DNA of 64,000 nt from Rhodanobacter denitrificans (GTDB lineage: Bacteria; Pseudomonadota; Gammaproteobacteria; Xanthomonadales; Rhodanobacteraceae). Each line of letters starts with the position of its first letter. Within the stretch, counting starts at the first letter, position 1. Made by a program: the position numbers and the translations under genes. The stretch covers positions 42,384 to 106,383 of the forward strand of contig NZ_QFWQ01000010.1 in NCBI RefSeq assembly GCF_003335105.1, in the 5' to 3' direction. The notes beneath the pieces were generated by a model. It was not told where the DNA came from. It searched no databases and saw only the letters and a program-made list of their open reading frames with translations. This document shows positions 16,742 through 25,679 of this stretch, piece after piece.

Positions 16742-19700
16742 ATGAGTTCCCCCGCCAAGCACGTCCCCGCCAGCGCCACGCAGACGGAAACCACCCCGCT
16801 GCGCTTCGTCACCGCGGCCAGCCTGTTCGATGGCCACGACGCGGCGATCAACATCATGCGGCGGATCATCCAGTCGCAGGGCGCGGAGGTGATCCACCTC
16901 GGCCACAACCGCTCGGTGGAAGACGTGGTGCGCGCCGCGCTGCAGGAAGACGCCGACGCGATCGCGCTGTCGTCCTACCAGGGCGGCCACGTCGAATACT
17001 TCAAGTACATGGTCGATATGCTGCGCGAGCGCGGCGCCGGCCATGTGCGCGTGTTCGGCGGCGGCGGCGGCACCATCACGCCGGAGGAGATTCGGGAGCT
17101 GCAGGCCTACGGCGTCGAGCGCATCTACCACCCGAACGACGGCATGAAGCTCGGCCTGGTCGAGATGATCGAGGACGTGATGCAGCGCGCCGGCGCGGGC
17201 GCCGCGAAGCGCGCCGAATCCGAGCGCTCCGCATCGAAGCAGCACGCCGTGCCCAAGGTCGACATCGACGACGAGATCTCGATCGGCCACATGCTCTCGG
17301 CCATCGAGGAAGGCAAGCTCAGCGACGGCGAACTCGAACACCAGCGCAAGCAGTGGAAACTCGCCGGCAAGCACACCCCCGTGCTCGGCCTCACCGGTAC
17401 CGGCGGCGCCGGCAAGTCGTCGGTGGTGGACGAACTGCTGCTGCGCTTCCTGCACGCGTTCCCGCACATGCGCATCGCCGTGCTCGCGGTCGATCCGACG
17501 CGTCGCCGTTCCGGCGGAGCCCTGCTGGGCGACCGCATCCGCATGAACTCACTGCGCAGTCACCGCGTCTACATGCGCTCGATGGCCACCCGCCGCCAGC
17601 ACGCCGCCACCAGCGTGGTGCTGCACGACTGCATCGACTTCCTGAAGAGCCAGCCGTACGACCTGGTGATTGTGGAGACCGCCGGCATCGGCCAGAGCGA
17701 TTCGGAGATCGTCGACCTGGTCGACTTCCCGGTCTACGTGATGACCAGCGACTACGGCGCCGCCAGCCAGCTGGAGAAGATCGACATGATCGACTTCGCC
17801 GACCTGGTGGTGCTGAACAAGTTCGACAAGCGCGGCGCCGAAGACGCGCTGCGCGACGTGCGCAAGCAGTGGAAACGCAACCACACCGCGTTCAAGGTGG
17901 CCGACGAGGACGTGCCGGTCTACCCGACCATCGCCAGCCAGTTCAACGATCCGGGCGTGACCTGGATGTTCGCCAACCTGTGCCGGCTGCTGCGCGAGAA
18001 GCTCCATCTTGAACCCTCCCCTTCCAGGGGAGGGCAGGGTGGGGTTGCTTCTGCCGTGCATTGCGACTGGACGCCGCAGCTCGACACCACGCTCAAGGAG
18101 CCGCGCGCCACCGTGCTGATCCCCGGCAGCCGCGTGCGCTACCTCGCCGAGATCGCCGAGCAGGGCCGCGCCATCAACAAGGGCATCGAGACCCAGGCCG
18201 AATACGCCAGCAAGGCGCAGCACTACTACGAGGCGTTGAAGGAACTCGGCGACGACAAGCTGCCGCGTCCGCTGGAGTTGTACCGTAGCGCCGACCTGCA
18301 AATGCCGCCAACCTCCCAGTCCGTCATCCCGGCGCAGGCCGGGATCGCATCACCCACGGACGATCAGCCGAAGAGCGATTCCGGCCTGCGCCGGAATGAC
18401 GAGCACGCAGTGGACCGCAGCCTCCTGCTCCTGCGCCAGCGCTACAACACCGCGCTGAAGGAACTCAGCCACGAAGCCATCCATCAGCTGCGCGAATGGC
18501 CCGCGCTGTACGCCTCGGTTACCGCCGACGTCAACGAATACAAGGTGCGCGACAAGGTCATCCGCGTGGAGAACTACCGCGAATCGCTGAGCCACCAGAA
18601 GGTACCCAAGGTGGCCCCGCCGAAGTCGAAGGACTGGGGCGAACTCGTCACCTTCCTCGGCAAGGAAAACCTGCCCGGCCACTACCCGTACACCGGCGGC
18701 GTGTACCCGTACCGCCGCAGCGGCGAAGATCCCACCCGCATGTTCGCCGGCGAAGGCACGCCCGAGCGGACCAACCGCCGCTTCCATTACCTGAGCCAGG
18801 GCGGCGCCGCCACGCGCCTGTCGACCGCGTTCGACTCGGTCACCCTGTACGGCGAAGACCCCGCGCCGCGCCCGGACATCTACGGCAAGATCGGCAACTC
18901 CGGCGTCAACATCGCCACCCTGGACGACATGAAGAAGCTGTACTCCGGCTTCGACTTGAGCGCGCCCAGCACCTCGGTATCGATGACCATCAACGGCCCC
19001 GCGCCGATGATCCTGGCGATGTTCATGAACACCGCCATCGATCAAAACGTGGAGAAATACCTGCGCGAGGACGACGCGCGCTGGGCCGCCGCCGAAAAGA
19101 AGATCGCCGCGCTGTACAAGGACAAGCCGCGCCCGCAGTACCAGGGCGAGCTGCCCAAGGGAAACAACGGCCTCGGCCTCGGCCTGCTCGGCGTCGCCGG
19201 CGACGAACTGGTCGATGCCGAAACCTACGCCCGCATCAAGACCGAAACGCTGACCCAGGTGCGCGGCACCGTACAGGCCGACATCCTGAAGGAAGACCAG
19301 GCGCAGAACACCTGCATCTTCTCCACCGAGTTCGCGCTGCGCATGATGGGCGACATCCAGCAGTATTTCGTCGACCACAAGGTGCGCAACTTCTACTCGG
19401 TGAGCATCAGCGGTTATCACATCGCCGAAGCCGGCGCCAACCCGATCAGCCAGCTCGCCTTCACCCTCAGCAACGGCTTCACCATCGTCGAGTACTACCT
19501 CGCCCGCGGCATGAAGGTGGACGACTTCGCGCCGAACCTCAGCTTCTTCTTCTCCAACGGCATGGACCCGGAATACACCGTCATCGGCCGCGTCGCCCGC
19601 CGCATCTGGGCCCGTGCCATGCGCGAGCGCTACGGCGCCAGCGCGCGCAGCCAGATGATGAAATACCACATCCAGACCTCCGGCCGCTCGTTGCACGCGC

Positions 19701-20365
19701 AGGAGATCCAGTTCAACGACATCCGCACCACCTTGCAGGCGATGTACGCGCTGTTCGACAACTGCAACTCCCTGCACACCAACGCTTACGACGAAGCCAT
19801 CACCACGCCCACCGAGGAAAGCGTGCGCCGCGCGGTGGCGATCCAGATGATCATCAACAAGGAACTCGGCCTCAACTTCAACGAGAACCCGTGGCAGGGC
19901 AGCTACGTGGTCGACACCCTCACCGACCTGGTCGAGGAAGCGGTGTACAAGGAGTTCGAGGCGATCAGCGAGCGGGGCGGCGTGCTGGGGGCGATGGATA
20001 CGATGTACCAGCGTGGCAAGATCCAGGAAGAGTCGATGTATTACGAGCACAAGAAGCATGATGGGTCGTTGCCGTTGATCGGCGTGAATACGTTCCTGCC
20101 GAAGGATCATGGTGGGGAGATTGCCACCGAGATCGAGTTGATCCGGTCGACGCCCGAGGAGAAGGGGGCGCAGATCGCCAACGTGAAGACGTATGGCGAA
20201 GCGCGGAATTTGCTGGTGCCGGAGAGCCTGCGCACGCTGCAGAACACGGCGAGGGAGCGGCGGAATGTGTTTGAGCAGTTGATGGAGGCGGTTAAGTACA
20301 ACTCGTTGGGGCAGATTAGTCATGCGTTGTATGAGGTGGGGGGGGAATATCGGAGGAATATGTGA
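16742..20365 (+). CDS. icmF: Fused isobutyryl-CoA mutase (IcmF) with two in-frame repeat insertions
   Basis: This 1207-residue adenosylcobalamin enzyme interconverts isobutyryl-CoA and n-butyryl-CoA, and often isovaleryl/pivalyl-CoA. The order is: B12-binding domain ([17 protein letters not shown], residues 28-44), MeaI-type G-protein chaperone (GTGGAGKSS at about 219; [14 protein letters not shown]), linker, then the mutase TIM barrel ([22 protein letters not shown] onward; [39 protein letters not shown]). The usual length is about 1090-1130. The excess comes from two palindromic repeats translated in frame, near residues 424-438 and 527-554. An inverted repeat GTCGAT/ATCGAC at 16694-16713 precedes the gene. 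It belongs with the branched-chain catabolism genes upstream. Confidence 0.93.
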   Translation: MSSPAKHVPASATQTETTPLRFVTAASLFDGHDAAINIMRRIIQSQGAEVIHLGHNRSVEDVVRAALQEDADAIALSSYQGGHVEYFKYMVDMLRERGAGHVRVFGGGGGTITPEEIRELQAYGVERIYHPNDGMKLGLVEMIEDVMQRAGAGAAKRAESERSASKQHAVPKVDIDDEISIGHMLSAIEEGKLSDGELEHQRKQWKLAGKHTPVLGLTGTGGAGKSSVVDELLLRFLHAFPHMRIAVLAVDPTRRRSGGALLGDRIRMNSLRSHRVYMRSMATRRQHAATSVVLHDCIDFLKSQPYDLVIVETAGIGQSDSEIVDLVDFPVYVMTSDYGAASQLEKIDMIDFADLVVLNKFDKRGAEDALRDVRKQWKRNHTAFKVADEDVPVYPTIASQFNDPGVTWMFANLCRLLREKLHLEPSPSRGGQGGVASAVHCDWTPQLDTTLKEPRATVLIPGSRVRYLAEIAEQGRAINKGIETQAEYASKAQHYYEALKELGDDKLPRPLELYRSADLQMPPTSQSVIPAQAGIASPTDDQPKSDSGLRRNDEHAVDRSLLLLRQRYNTALKELSHEAIHQLREWPALYASVTADVNEYKVRDKVIRVENYRESLSHQKVPKVAPPKSKDWGELVTFLGKENLPGHYPYTGGVYPYRRSGEDPTRMFAGEGTPERTNRRFHYLSQGGAATRLSTAFDSVTLYGEDPAPRPDIYGKIGNSGVNIATLDDMKKLYSGFDLSAPSTSVSMTINGPAPMILAMFMNTAIDQNVEKYLREDDARWAAAEKKIAALYKDKPRPQYQGELPKGNNGLGLGLLGVAGDELVDAETYARIKTETLTQVRGTVQADILKEDQAQNTCIFSTEFALRMMGDIQQYFVDHKVRNFYSVSISGYHIAEAGANPISQLAFTLSNGFTIVEYYLARGMKVDDFAPNLSFFFSNGMDPEYTVIGRVARRIWARAMRERYGASARSQMMKYHIQTSGRSLHAQEIQFNDIRTTLQAMYALFDNCNSLHTNAYDEAITTPTEESVRRAVAIQMIINKELGLNFNENPWQGSYVVDTLTDLVEEAVYKEFEAISERGGVLGAMDTMYQRGKIQEESMYYEHKKHDGSLPLIGVNTFLPKDHGGEIATEIELIRSTPEEKGAQIANVKTYGEARNLLVPESLRTLQNTARERRNVFEQLMEAVKYNSLGQISHALYEVGGEYRRNM
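18011..18050 (+). repeat. CCCTCC-type palindromic repeat inside icmF
   Basis: CCCTCCCCTTCCAGGGGAGG and its GC-rich tail are of the dispersed intergenic kind (short IR CCCTCCCCT/AGGGGAGGG). Here it is read in frame as [14 protein letters not shown], at the end of the G-domain just before the [15 protein letters not shown] segment. Confidence 0.75.
18322..18401 (+). repeat. REP-like palindromic repeat inside icmF
   Basis: Two 27-nt arms (CGTCATCCCGGCGCAGGCCG type, few mismatches) flank a 26-nt spacer. The copy is read through without stop or frameshift as [11 protein letters not shown], then [12 protein letters not shown]. It is the same family as the intergenic copy at 16557-16632. Confidence 0.9.
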
Positions 20366-20376
20366 TCTCACATGAT

Positions 20377-20409
20377 CAAAAAGCGTCTGAAGTCTCGAGC
20401 GCTTTTTGT
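20377..20409 (+). terminator. Terminator of icmF
   Basis: The perfect 9-bp stem CAAAAAGCG/CGCTTTTTG starts 12 bp after the icmF stop, with the T-run in the right arm. Confidence 0.75.
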
Positions 20410-20541
20410 TATCTATCGTTTGCTCGATATATCCCTCTGCAACAGTAGTACTGTCCGGTAGGTATTGTGGTACGGGAAGTACCTGATTTCGACATCCAAT
20501 GTCGGCATGGGATATCTAAGAAACTGAATGACGGGGGCAGG

Positions 20542-21126
20542 ATGCAGTTCCGACTGATATCTGCGATGGTTCTTTTCATCGGATCGTACTTTCCGTTGGC
20601 AGTCATAATGCTGGTGCAGGATATCCCGAAGAAATACCTGGGTGCGCCATTCTGTGGGATGGCATCTCGATCAAATTGCACCTTTCAGATATTTGAGCAC
20701 CCATGTTTAGCGCTGGGCAGCGTGTTACTCACTGGTGTTTCGTTGCTCTTTACTCATTGGAGTCTTCAAAGGATAAAGCTACGGTTTGATGTGGAAGTTA
20801 TTGAGACAAAGTCGATACCGAACGACCTTATCAATTATGTTTTTCCCTACATCGTCTCTTTCATGGGGTTAAGCTACGGAGACTCGGGAAAGACGATGGG
20901 TTTTGTTGTCTTTCTAATTGTCTTGTTCGTCATTACGTATAGATCTGGCCAGATTGTGATGAATCCGTTGCTCATCATTTTTGGCTGGAGGATCTACGAA
21001 GCGAAGATGGTAATCGGGCAGAACAAAGAAGTAAGAATCACTAGGGTACTCAAGCAAGGCAAGCTGCTACCAGGAAAGCAGCGAGCTGAAGAAGTGCAAG
21101 ACTTTTACTTTACGGGGAATCCATGA
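20542..21126 (+). CDS. kwaA: Kiwa anti-phage system membrane subunit KwaA
   Basis: This 194-residue membrane protein has four predicted transmembrane segments: ISAMVLFIGSYFPLAVIMLV (residues 6-25), LGSVLLTGVSLLF, VFPYIVSFMGL and GFVVFLIVLFVITY. A cytoplasmic tail follows (VMNPLLIIFGWRIYEAKMVI). Size, topology and the ATGA-overlapped DUF4868 partner fit KwaA, the membrane-embedded sensor of the Kiwa defence system. The gene is AT-richer than its neighbours, a sign of transfer. The start was chosen at MQFRLISAMV; the frame is open to 20467 but the extra residues are not membrane-like. Confidence 0.82.
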   Translation: MQFRLISAMVLFIGSYFPLAVIMLVQDIPKKYLGAPFCGMASRSNCTFQIFEHPCLALGSVLLTGVSLLFTHWSLQRIKLRFDVEVIETKSIPNDLINYVFPYIVSFMGLSYGDSGKTMGFVVFLIVLFVITYRSGQIVMNPLLIIFGWRIYEAKMVIGQNKEVRITRVLKQGKLLPGKQRAEEVQDFYFTGNP

Positions 21127-22046
21127 CTAAGGAAGCTTTTGATAGCCTTCAGGCCTTCGACTTTGACAATGCGGACGTCCATCTGTGGGTCTTCAAGCGA
21201 AGTACGACCGCAGCAAAGTATATTGCGAACTATGTGCGGACAGATGATGAGCTCGATTCGGCCATGAGGACATTCGCCAAGCATGAAAAAGGGCGAATCA
21301 CAGAGTGGTCGCCGTACAACTATCTGGCGCAAACCAACGAAAATGGATGTCTGTCGGTCGGTGTGGGTGAGACCAACTTTGGACTGCTGAAAGAACTTGT
21401 AGATCGCCCCGAGGCAGACTGGGCGGTCAATGACATCAAGAGACTTCGTGGGACTGTTGGCTATTTGGTTAAATTCGTGCATGGAGGTAAGACTGTCTAC
21501 GCAGCGAGGCGTTCACCAAATACTTGGAGGCCAGCGTACAAGAAGAAAGGCGTCATTAATGTTCTCTTTCAGAACGGCGAGCTCTCAGCAGTCCAAGGAG
21601 ATGAATTTACTCTGGAGCCCAACTTTGACCTGTTCTGCTTGGATGACAGCATCCTGATAGCCAACAAGGGTGGCTTCGAGTCTGTGATGCAGTATCGGAG
21701 TGGCTATGTTGTTGCATTTGGTGATCTTCAGCAGCAGCAGCAGTTCGTTGCTCTGTTCACGGATATACAACCGCTAATTGATCACGTTGGAACCAATTCG
21801 ACACACCTTCGCCGTATGGCGGTGGTCCAAGAAAAGAGTCTCTACGCGAATCCTGGTTTCATCGCAGCTGTGCAGCAGGTGAATGCCAATCGGAATTGGG
21901 GCATCGTTTTTGATGCGAGCAATCGGATCGTTCCGACTCCTGAAACTGCGGCAGTAATTTTGAAAATTCTTCTCGATCAGCGTCTATTGAGCGAAATTAC
22001 CCAGATCATGTATGACGTTCCGGACGGTGTTCCAGTTCACGCGTAA
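21123..22046 (+). CDS. kwaB: Kiwa anti-phage system effector KwaB (DUF4868)
   Basis: This 307-residue cytoplasmic protein overlaps kwaA by 4 nt (ATGA). The DUF4868 signature is visible: GDEFTLEPNFDLFCLDDSIL at residues 159-178, then IANKGGFESVMQY and a C-terminal Arg/Lys-containing helical region. Known KwaB proteins are about 310 residues, bind DNA and act after KwaA detects infection at the membrane. This protein matches the family in length and partner. Codon use is AT-rich relative to the host genes. No nuclease motif of another family is seen. Confidence 0.85.
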   Translation: MTKEAFDSLQAFDFDNADVHLWVFKRSTTAAKYIANYVRTDDELDSAMRTFAKHEKGRITEWSPYNYLAQTNENGCLSVGVGETNFGLLKELVDRPEADWAVNDIKRLRGTVGYLVKFVHGGKTVYAARRSPNTWRPAYKKKGVINVLFQNGELSAVQGDEFTLEPNFDLFCLDDSILIANKGGFESVMQYRSGYVVAFGDLQQQQQFVALFTDIQPLIDHVGTNSTHLRRMAVVQEKSLYANPGFIAAVQQVNANRNWGIVFDASNRIVPTPETAAVILKILLDQRLLSEITQIMYDVPDGVPVHA

Positions 22047-22086
22047 ATTCACAAAACGGCTAAAAAAAGCGCCACCATTTCACGGG

Positions 22087-22117
22087 AAAAAGGTGCTAGG
22101 GACAATTTCTGACAGCG
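22087..22117 (+). repeat. Dispersed 31-bp repeat, copy 1
   Basis: AAAAAGGTGCTAGGGACAAT plus TTCTGACAGCG. It differs by two bases from the copy at 23884-23914 and is related to 22916-22941 and to the minus-strand fragment at 25592-25611. The surrounding 265-nt spacer between kwaB and the next gene also has GCGCCACC at about 22068 and GGTGGCG at about 22232 as loose inverted ends. Confidence 0.8.
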
Positions 22118-22311
22118 CTTTACAGCTTACGAACAAAGGGGCCGGATTCATTTAATTTTGATTTTCGGCGGGCTTGGGGGGTCTTCTGCGGAGCCTTATG
22201 CCGGCTGACCGCTGGGCATCCAAAAAAAGGGGTGGCGTTAATTTAGCTGCCGGAAAAGTGATCGAGCTCAACAGATTATTTAGGCGGTACGTTTAAAAAA
22301 GGAGGAGGGGG

Positions 22312-22911
22312 ATGAACGCAGCGCTTACGGTGTCCGGGGCTTTGGTTGTATTTCAGTTCTTTATTGCGTTGATATTATCTATCGGCGTTGCTATCACGTC
22401 TCGTGGATATAATCCTGAGCATGGTATTAGGATTCAAGCTGCCAAGAATCCGGTTGTCATTTTGTCCCTTATTTTAGTATCAACGATTATCACTTTGGGG
22501 CCAATCTTGGTTACTGATAGCTTTGCTGCCACGTGGGGTCCTGCCTATGGCGCGACTTCGCATTTCGGATTTAGCATTGGTCATGTGAAATTGTGGGTAT
22601 TTGTTGTTGATATATTAATGATATCGTGGATTATATCTAAGACGGGTGGTTGGAAATCCAGTCCGTTTCCGGCATTGCCTTTCAATATCCCAGTGATAGC
22701 CATTTTGCTTGGAGAGAGTGGCTTGCGTGTGGGGGCCTATGTTTGCCTGATATCAGCTATATATGGTTTGTCGCTTTACGTTGGGCGAAGTCACTTCGTT
22801 GGCTCAAGGGCAGGAAGGGCGGAGGATGATGTATCTTTGTGGGTGGTAACTGTCTTGGCACTTACCATGACGACGCTTATTGGCGTGTTTACGCGCCATG
22901 TTGTTCAGTGA
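22312..22911 (+). CDS. Unknown multi-pass membrane protein in the accessory island
   Basis: This 199-residue protein has five or six hydrophobic segments (ALVVFQFFIALILSIGVAI, PVVILSLILVSTIITLGPIL, LWVFVVDILMISWII, IPVIAILLGESGLRVGAYV, SLWVVTVLALTMTTLIGVF). A strong GGAGGAGG lies 6 bp before the ATG. I do not recognise a family. AT-rich composition and position just after Kiwa suggest recently acquired accessory DNA. It may be a defence-island passenger, but nothing in the sequence proves a role in defence. Confidence 0.6.
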   Translation: MNAALTVSGALVVFQFFIALILSIGVAITSRGYNPEHGIRIQAAKNPVVILSLILVSTIITLGPILVTDSFAATWGPAYGATSHFGFSIGHVKLWVFVVDILMISWIISKTGGWKSSPFPALPFNIPVIAILLGESGLRVGAYVCLISAIYGLSLYVGRSHFVGSRAGRAEDDVSLWVVTVLALTMTTLIGVFTRHVVQ

Positions 22912-22915
22912 CATC

Positions 22916-22941
22916 GAGAAAAGGTGTCAGGGACATATTTT
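22916..22941 (+). repeat. Dispersed repeat, diverged copy 2
   Basis: GAGAAAAGGTGTCAGGGACA, then an AT tail. It matches the first 19 nt of the 31-bp repeat but not its TTCTGACAGCG end. Confidence 0.65.
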
Positions 22942-22958
22942 TTATAGCCGCCGAAACC

Positions 22959-23004
22959 GGGACGGAGGAAGTTAAATCCGACCCGTTTAACTTCCTCCGT
23001 CCCC
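22959..23004. repeat. 18-bp perfect inverted repeat
   Basis: GGGACGGAGGAAGTTAAA and its exact complement are separated by a 9-nt loop. A related half-element (GGGGACAGAGGGAATTAAAC) is at 26915-26934. It resembles REP-type elements that accompany RAYT transposases in xanthomonads. Confidence 0.85.
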
Positions 23005-23118
23005 TTTGCTCTGCTTTGTAGAAGAAACAAAACCGAGGACTGGGAAGAATGAGCGCGCGCACATGTACCCATAGCTGAACCAAGCATTGGTTCTAGAATT
23101 GGCCAAAGGCATCAACGC

Positions 23119-23853
23119 ATGAATCTGTTTCAAGGCAGCTGGTTTAAGAGCACGAACGACTCGATTGAGAGCCGGTATCAACAAGGTGTCAGCTACTTAA
23201 AGGCTAACTATCACTCCGGCGCCGACAGATGCCTTCGTGAGGCCGCGGCCGGTGGCCACGCGTCGGCGTTGTACAATCTCGCAATACTTCATGGCTGCGG
23301 CGTGTTGAGTCCGTATGACCTCGACTTTGCTGCTACGTGCTACTACAAGGCGGCAAAGCTTGGACACCCATCCGCCGCAAAGAGTGTTTTCATGCTAGAG
23401 GCCGCAGATCGTGGCGGCTTCGGCTCCGATAACTTGGCCCAACTAGCAGCCAAGACTCCACCAGACCGGTGGTTTAGTTCGATCCTGATGATTTGTGCGA
23501 CTCGCTATTTCAGCGCCGTCTCAAAGCTCCATGGTGCGACCGATTTGGTGATCGCAAGTGAACTCCATGGTGCGTCCATTAGTGAATGCCCAGGCATTCT
23601 TAGCTTTATTGAAAGGACGGGCGTGCCGACAAGCCTCTATAGCGACCATCGAACGTATCTTGAGCCAGGGTCGGCGGCGGATCAGATAACGGATGGACTC
23701 AATAGTTTCTCGGCCGCGCTGAGGGCGGCCGGCAACGAAAGGATGCTTTGGATTGCAGCAAGGTGCACGATCGTGGGCTATATGATTTCCAAAACATCTC
23801 TAGGTGACAGCAGCAAACCACTACTTGGTCTGGTCGACTTTTACAACCAGTAG
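23119..23853 (+). CDS. Sel1-like repeat (TPR-type) protein
   Basis: This 244-residue protein is cytoplasmic with no signal peptide. Residues 20-90 contain Sel1-like units: YQQGVSYLKANYHSGADRCL, then REAAAGGHASALYNLAILHG and AATCYYKAAKLGHPSAAKSV. These repeats form helical pairs that scaffold protein contacts. The remaining 150 residues have no recognised motif. The position in the AT-richer island between two dispersed repeats, and the absence of operon partners, suggest a cargo gene. The start MNLFQGSWFK lacks a good ribosome-binding site. Confidence 0.6.
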   Translation: MNLFQGSWFKSTNDSIESRYQQGVSYLKANYHSGADRCLREAAAGGHASALYNLAILHGCGVLSPYDLDFAATCYYKAAKLGHPSAAKSVFMLEAADRGGFGSDNLAQLAAKTPPDRWFSSILMICATRYFSAVSKLHGATDLVIASELHGASISECPGILSFIERTGVPTSLYSDHRTYLEPGSAADQITDGLNSFSAALRAAGNERMLWIAARCTIVGYMISKTSLGDSSKPLLGLVDFYNQ

Positions 23854-23883
23854 CTGTCGAGGTCGGTAGCGGAAAACCGTCTG

Positions 23884-23914
23884 AAAAAGGTGTCAGGGAC
23901 AATTTCTGACAGCG
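23884..23914 (+). repeat. Dispersed 31-bp repeat, copy 3
   Basis: AAAAAGGTGTCAGGGACAAT plus TTCTGACAGCG. It lies 78 bp ahead of the RAYT remnant, the typical position for a REP associated with its transposase. Confidence 0.8.
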
Positions 23915-23991
23915 GTTGGGGGTTTGGGACGAGGCGGCCGCTGGAACTGTGCTGATGGTCGTCGGCGGGCCGGGGTGGGACGCTGTCGGGC

Positions 23992-24170
23992 ATGGCTCGA
24001 CTTCCACGTTTCGACCTTCCCGGCATTCCCCAGCATGTGGTGCAGCGGGGAACAACCGACTGCCTTGTTTCCTGGATGACCTGGATCGCCAGCGCTACCT
24101 GCAGTGCCTGCATCATGCGCTCGAGCGTTTCGAAAGTCGGGGTCAGAGTGCACTTTTCGCGTGCGCACTC
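23992..24170 (+). pseudogene. RAYT (REP-associated tyrosine transposase, IS200-like Y1) N-terminal remnant
   Basis: The start MARLPRFDLPGIPQHVVQRG is the RAYT N-terminus. The frame then shifts by one, and the family sequence resumes as NNRLPCFLDDLDRQRYLQCL, then HHALERF. After about 60 residues it stops at a GGGGTCAGAGTGC palindrome, so the catalytic HUH and Tyr region is missing. It is a dead fragment. Confidence 0.85.
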
Positions 24171-24176
24171 TGATCC
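24139..24176. repeat. 13-bp inverted repeat truncating the RAYT remnant
   Basis: GGGGTCAGAGTGC and GCACTCTGATCCC (one mismatch) flank 12 nt. This kind of palindrome commonly borders RAYT copies. Confidence 0.8.
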
Positions 24177-24210
24177 CGGTTTCTGTTCGACGTTCAGTAC
24201 AGCACGTTGT

Positions 24211-24549
24211 CTAAATCGATCGGGCAGGTATGGGCAACTGGCTGAGCTGTTCGGCTTGCTCGCTGAGGAAGTACAGGGCGGCGAACAGGCCTTCGGTGGT
24301 GGGAGCATCCAGCGGGCTGCAGCCGGGTTCGATGGCGTCGCTTTGGCTGTTTGCGTGGAGGTCGCGGAAGGCTTCGCTGTTGGCGAGGACGCGGGCGAGG
24401 GCGCGAATGGCGATGGTGATGCCTGCCAGGGTGGCGGCCTCGTGTTGGCCGAAATCGGCCTCGGCGAGTGTCCAGTAGGGGCGCGAGAGCGGGTTGGTGG
24501 GAAGGCGCGCAGCGTCGCGCGCGACTGCCGTATGATCGGACTTAGCCAT
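24211..24549 (-). CDS. Conserved-looking small hypothetical protein
   Basis: This 112-residue protein has a strong GAAGGAG before the ATG. It is soluble and helical: RALARVLANSEAFRDLHANS, and GLFAALYFLSEQAEQLSQLP near the C-terminus. I do not recognise the family. It could be one of the short single-gene ORFans common in xanthomonads. The leader carries a long hairpin at 24580-24613. The gene has host-like GC content, in contrast to the island to its left. Confidence 0.55.
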   Translation of the reverse strand: MAKSDHTAVARDAARLPTNPLSRPYWTLAEADFGQHEAATLAGITIAIRALARVLANSEAFRDLHANSQSDAIEPGCSPLDAPTTEGLFAALYFLSEQAEQLSQLPIPARSI

Positions 24550-24579
24550 GATCAACTCCTTCGAAGTTGGTTGTGGTCA

Positions 24580-24613
24580 GCGGGTCACATGGGTTGCAGC
24601 CCATGCGGCCCGC
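24580..24613. other. Hairpin in the leader of the small hypothetical gene
   Basis: GCGGG...CATGGG pairs with CCCATG...CCCGC across a 6-nt loop, with an internal mismatch. The 284-nt spacer up to the GST gene otherwise shows nothing recognisable. Confidence 0.5.
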
Positions 24614-24833
24614 GCTGGTTTTGGTCTTGAGGATTTCCTTCGGTGGCGGTTTTCTCCGGCCGGTGGCTATTGCGCTTCGGCGGTTTTCATCATAAGGCGC
24701 AAGGAAAAAAAGTCTGTCAGGTGGGTGGGTTTAATTTGTAGGGAATGGACTTTATTTTGTAATCCATGTTTTTGATTAATTCATGGGGTGTTGTTGGCGC
24801 TTTTCGGAATGAATGCGAATATGCCAATAGTGG

Positions 24834-25478
24834 TTATTGAACAGGCGTTCTGGCGAACCATGCCTTCCTGGATTCACAGGTCTCCATGGCGCGCTGGTAG
24901 CCTTCGCGGGCGCTGGTGCGGGCGATATAGGATTTCTCTGTTTCGCCAAGGGCGATGCCTGCACCGTATTGCGCCAGTTCCAGCGCGTACGTCACCGAAA
25001 TGTCGGCGGCTGTAAACATCTCACCGGCGAGATAGGGCGTGTGCGCCAGCTGCCGCGTCACCAGGCCCAGCCGGCTTTGGAAAACGTCCAGCGCCTGACC
25101 GGCGCTCCAGTTCTGCCGCTCGGACTCCGGCGCAAAACCGCGCGCGCCGACGACAAAGTAGATGGAGGCCGCGAGGCCGGCTTCACCAAGATGAAGGAAC
25201 TGCTGGTAAGCGGGGAACGCCGGATCGTGCGGTGCGGGCGCCAGCGGCGTCGGCCCGTAGCGGGCCATCAGGTACTCCATGATCGCAATGGACTCGACCA
25301 TGGTGACGTCGCCGTCCCGGATCGCCGGGATGAAACCGGCAGGGTTGATGGCCAGGAACTCTGGGTCTTTCTCGACGCCGGCCAGCAGGTCCACCGGCCG
25401 CAACCGGTACGCGAGCCCCATCTCTTCCAGCAGCCAGACGACCCGAAAACCTCTTCCTTCGCCAAAGACGGTAATCAT
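24834..25478 (-). CDS. Glutathione S-transferase family protein
   Basis: This 214-residue protein has a thioredoxin-like N-terminal domain: MITVFGEGRGFRVVWLLEEM, NPAGFIPAIRDGDVTMVESI (Pro and the ES glutathione-contact pair). The alpha-helical C-terminal domain includes PYLAGEMFTAADISVTYALE. It probably conjugates or reduces small electrophiles. The class and substrate cannot be told; the N-terminal Tyr/Ser/Cys catalytic position reads as GEGRGF. Monocistronic by appearance. Confidence 0.88.
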   Translation of the reverse strand: MITVFGEGRGFRVVWLLEEMGLAYRLRPVDLLAGVEKDPEFLAINPAGFIPAIRDGDVTMVESIAIMEYLMARYGPTPLAPAPHDPAFPAYQQFLHLGEAGLAASIYFVVGARGFAPESERQNWSAGQALDVFQSRLGLVTRQLAHTPYLAGEMFTAADISVTYALELAQYGAGIALGETEKSYIARTSAREGYQRAMETCESRKAWFARTPVQ

Positions 25479-25490
25479 CGCCAGTCATCC

Positions 25491-25611
25491 TCCTGTGGTT
25501 CGGCCTTGTCGGCCCTGCCACAGGAAGACGAACGGGGCCTTCGACAATCGACATCGACCACTCGCCCGTTGGGCGAGGCCAGCGAGGGAAATGGTGACAC
25601 CTTTTTACTCA
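25491..25611. repeat. Palindrome-rich spacer upstream of the serine hydrolase
   Basis: It contains TCCTGTGG/CCACAGGA (25491-25498, 25518-25525), a perfect CTCGCCC-GTT-GGGCGAG hairpin (25561-25577) and, at 25592-25611 on the minus strand, a fragment of the dispersed AAAAAGGTGTCA repeat. Confidence 0.6.
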
Positions 25612-25679
25612 TATGCGCCGAGGCCTCCGTCTGGAAGAATGGCCCATCGCCCCGCCGAGGGCTTGCTTGAGCGGGATTC

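Noticed and set aside
18350-20371. 673-codon open frame antisense to icmF
   Set aside because: It lies opposite a fully conserved mutase. Long antisense frames are expected in GC-rich genes with strong third-position bias. The composition is Ala/Arg/Gly/Val/His-rich without family motifs.
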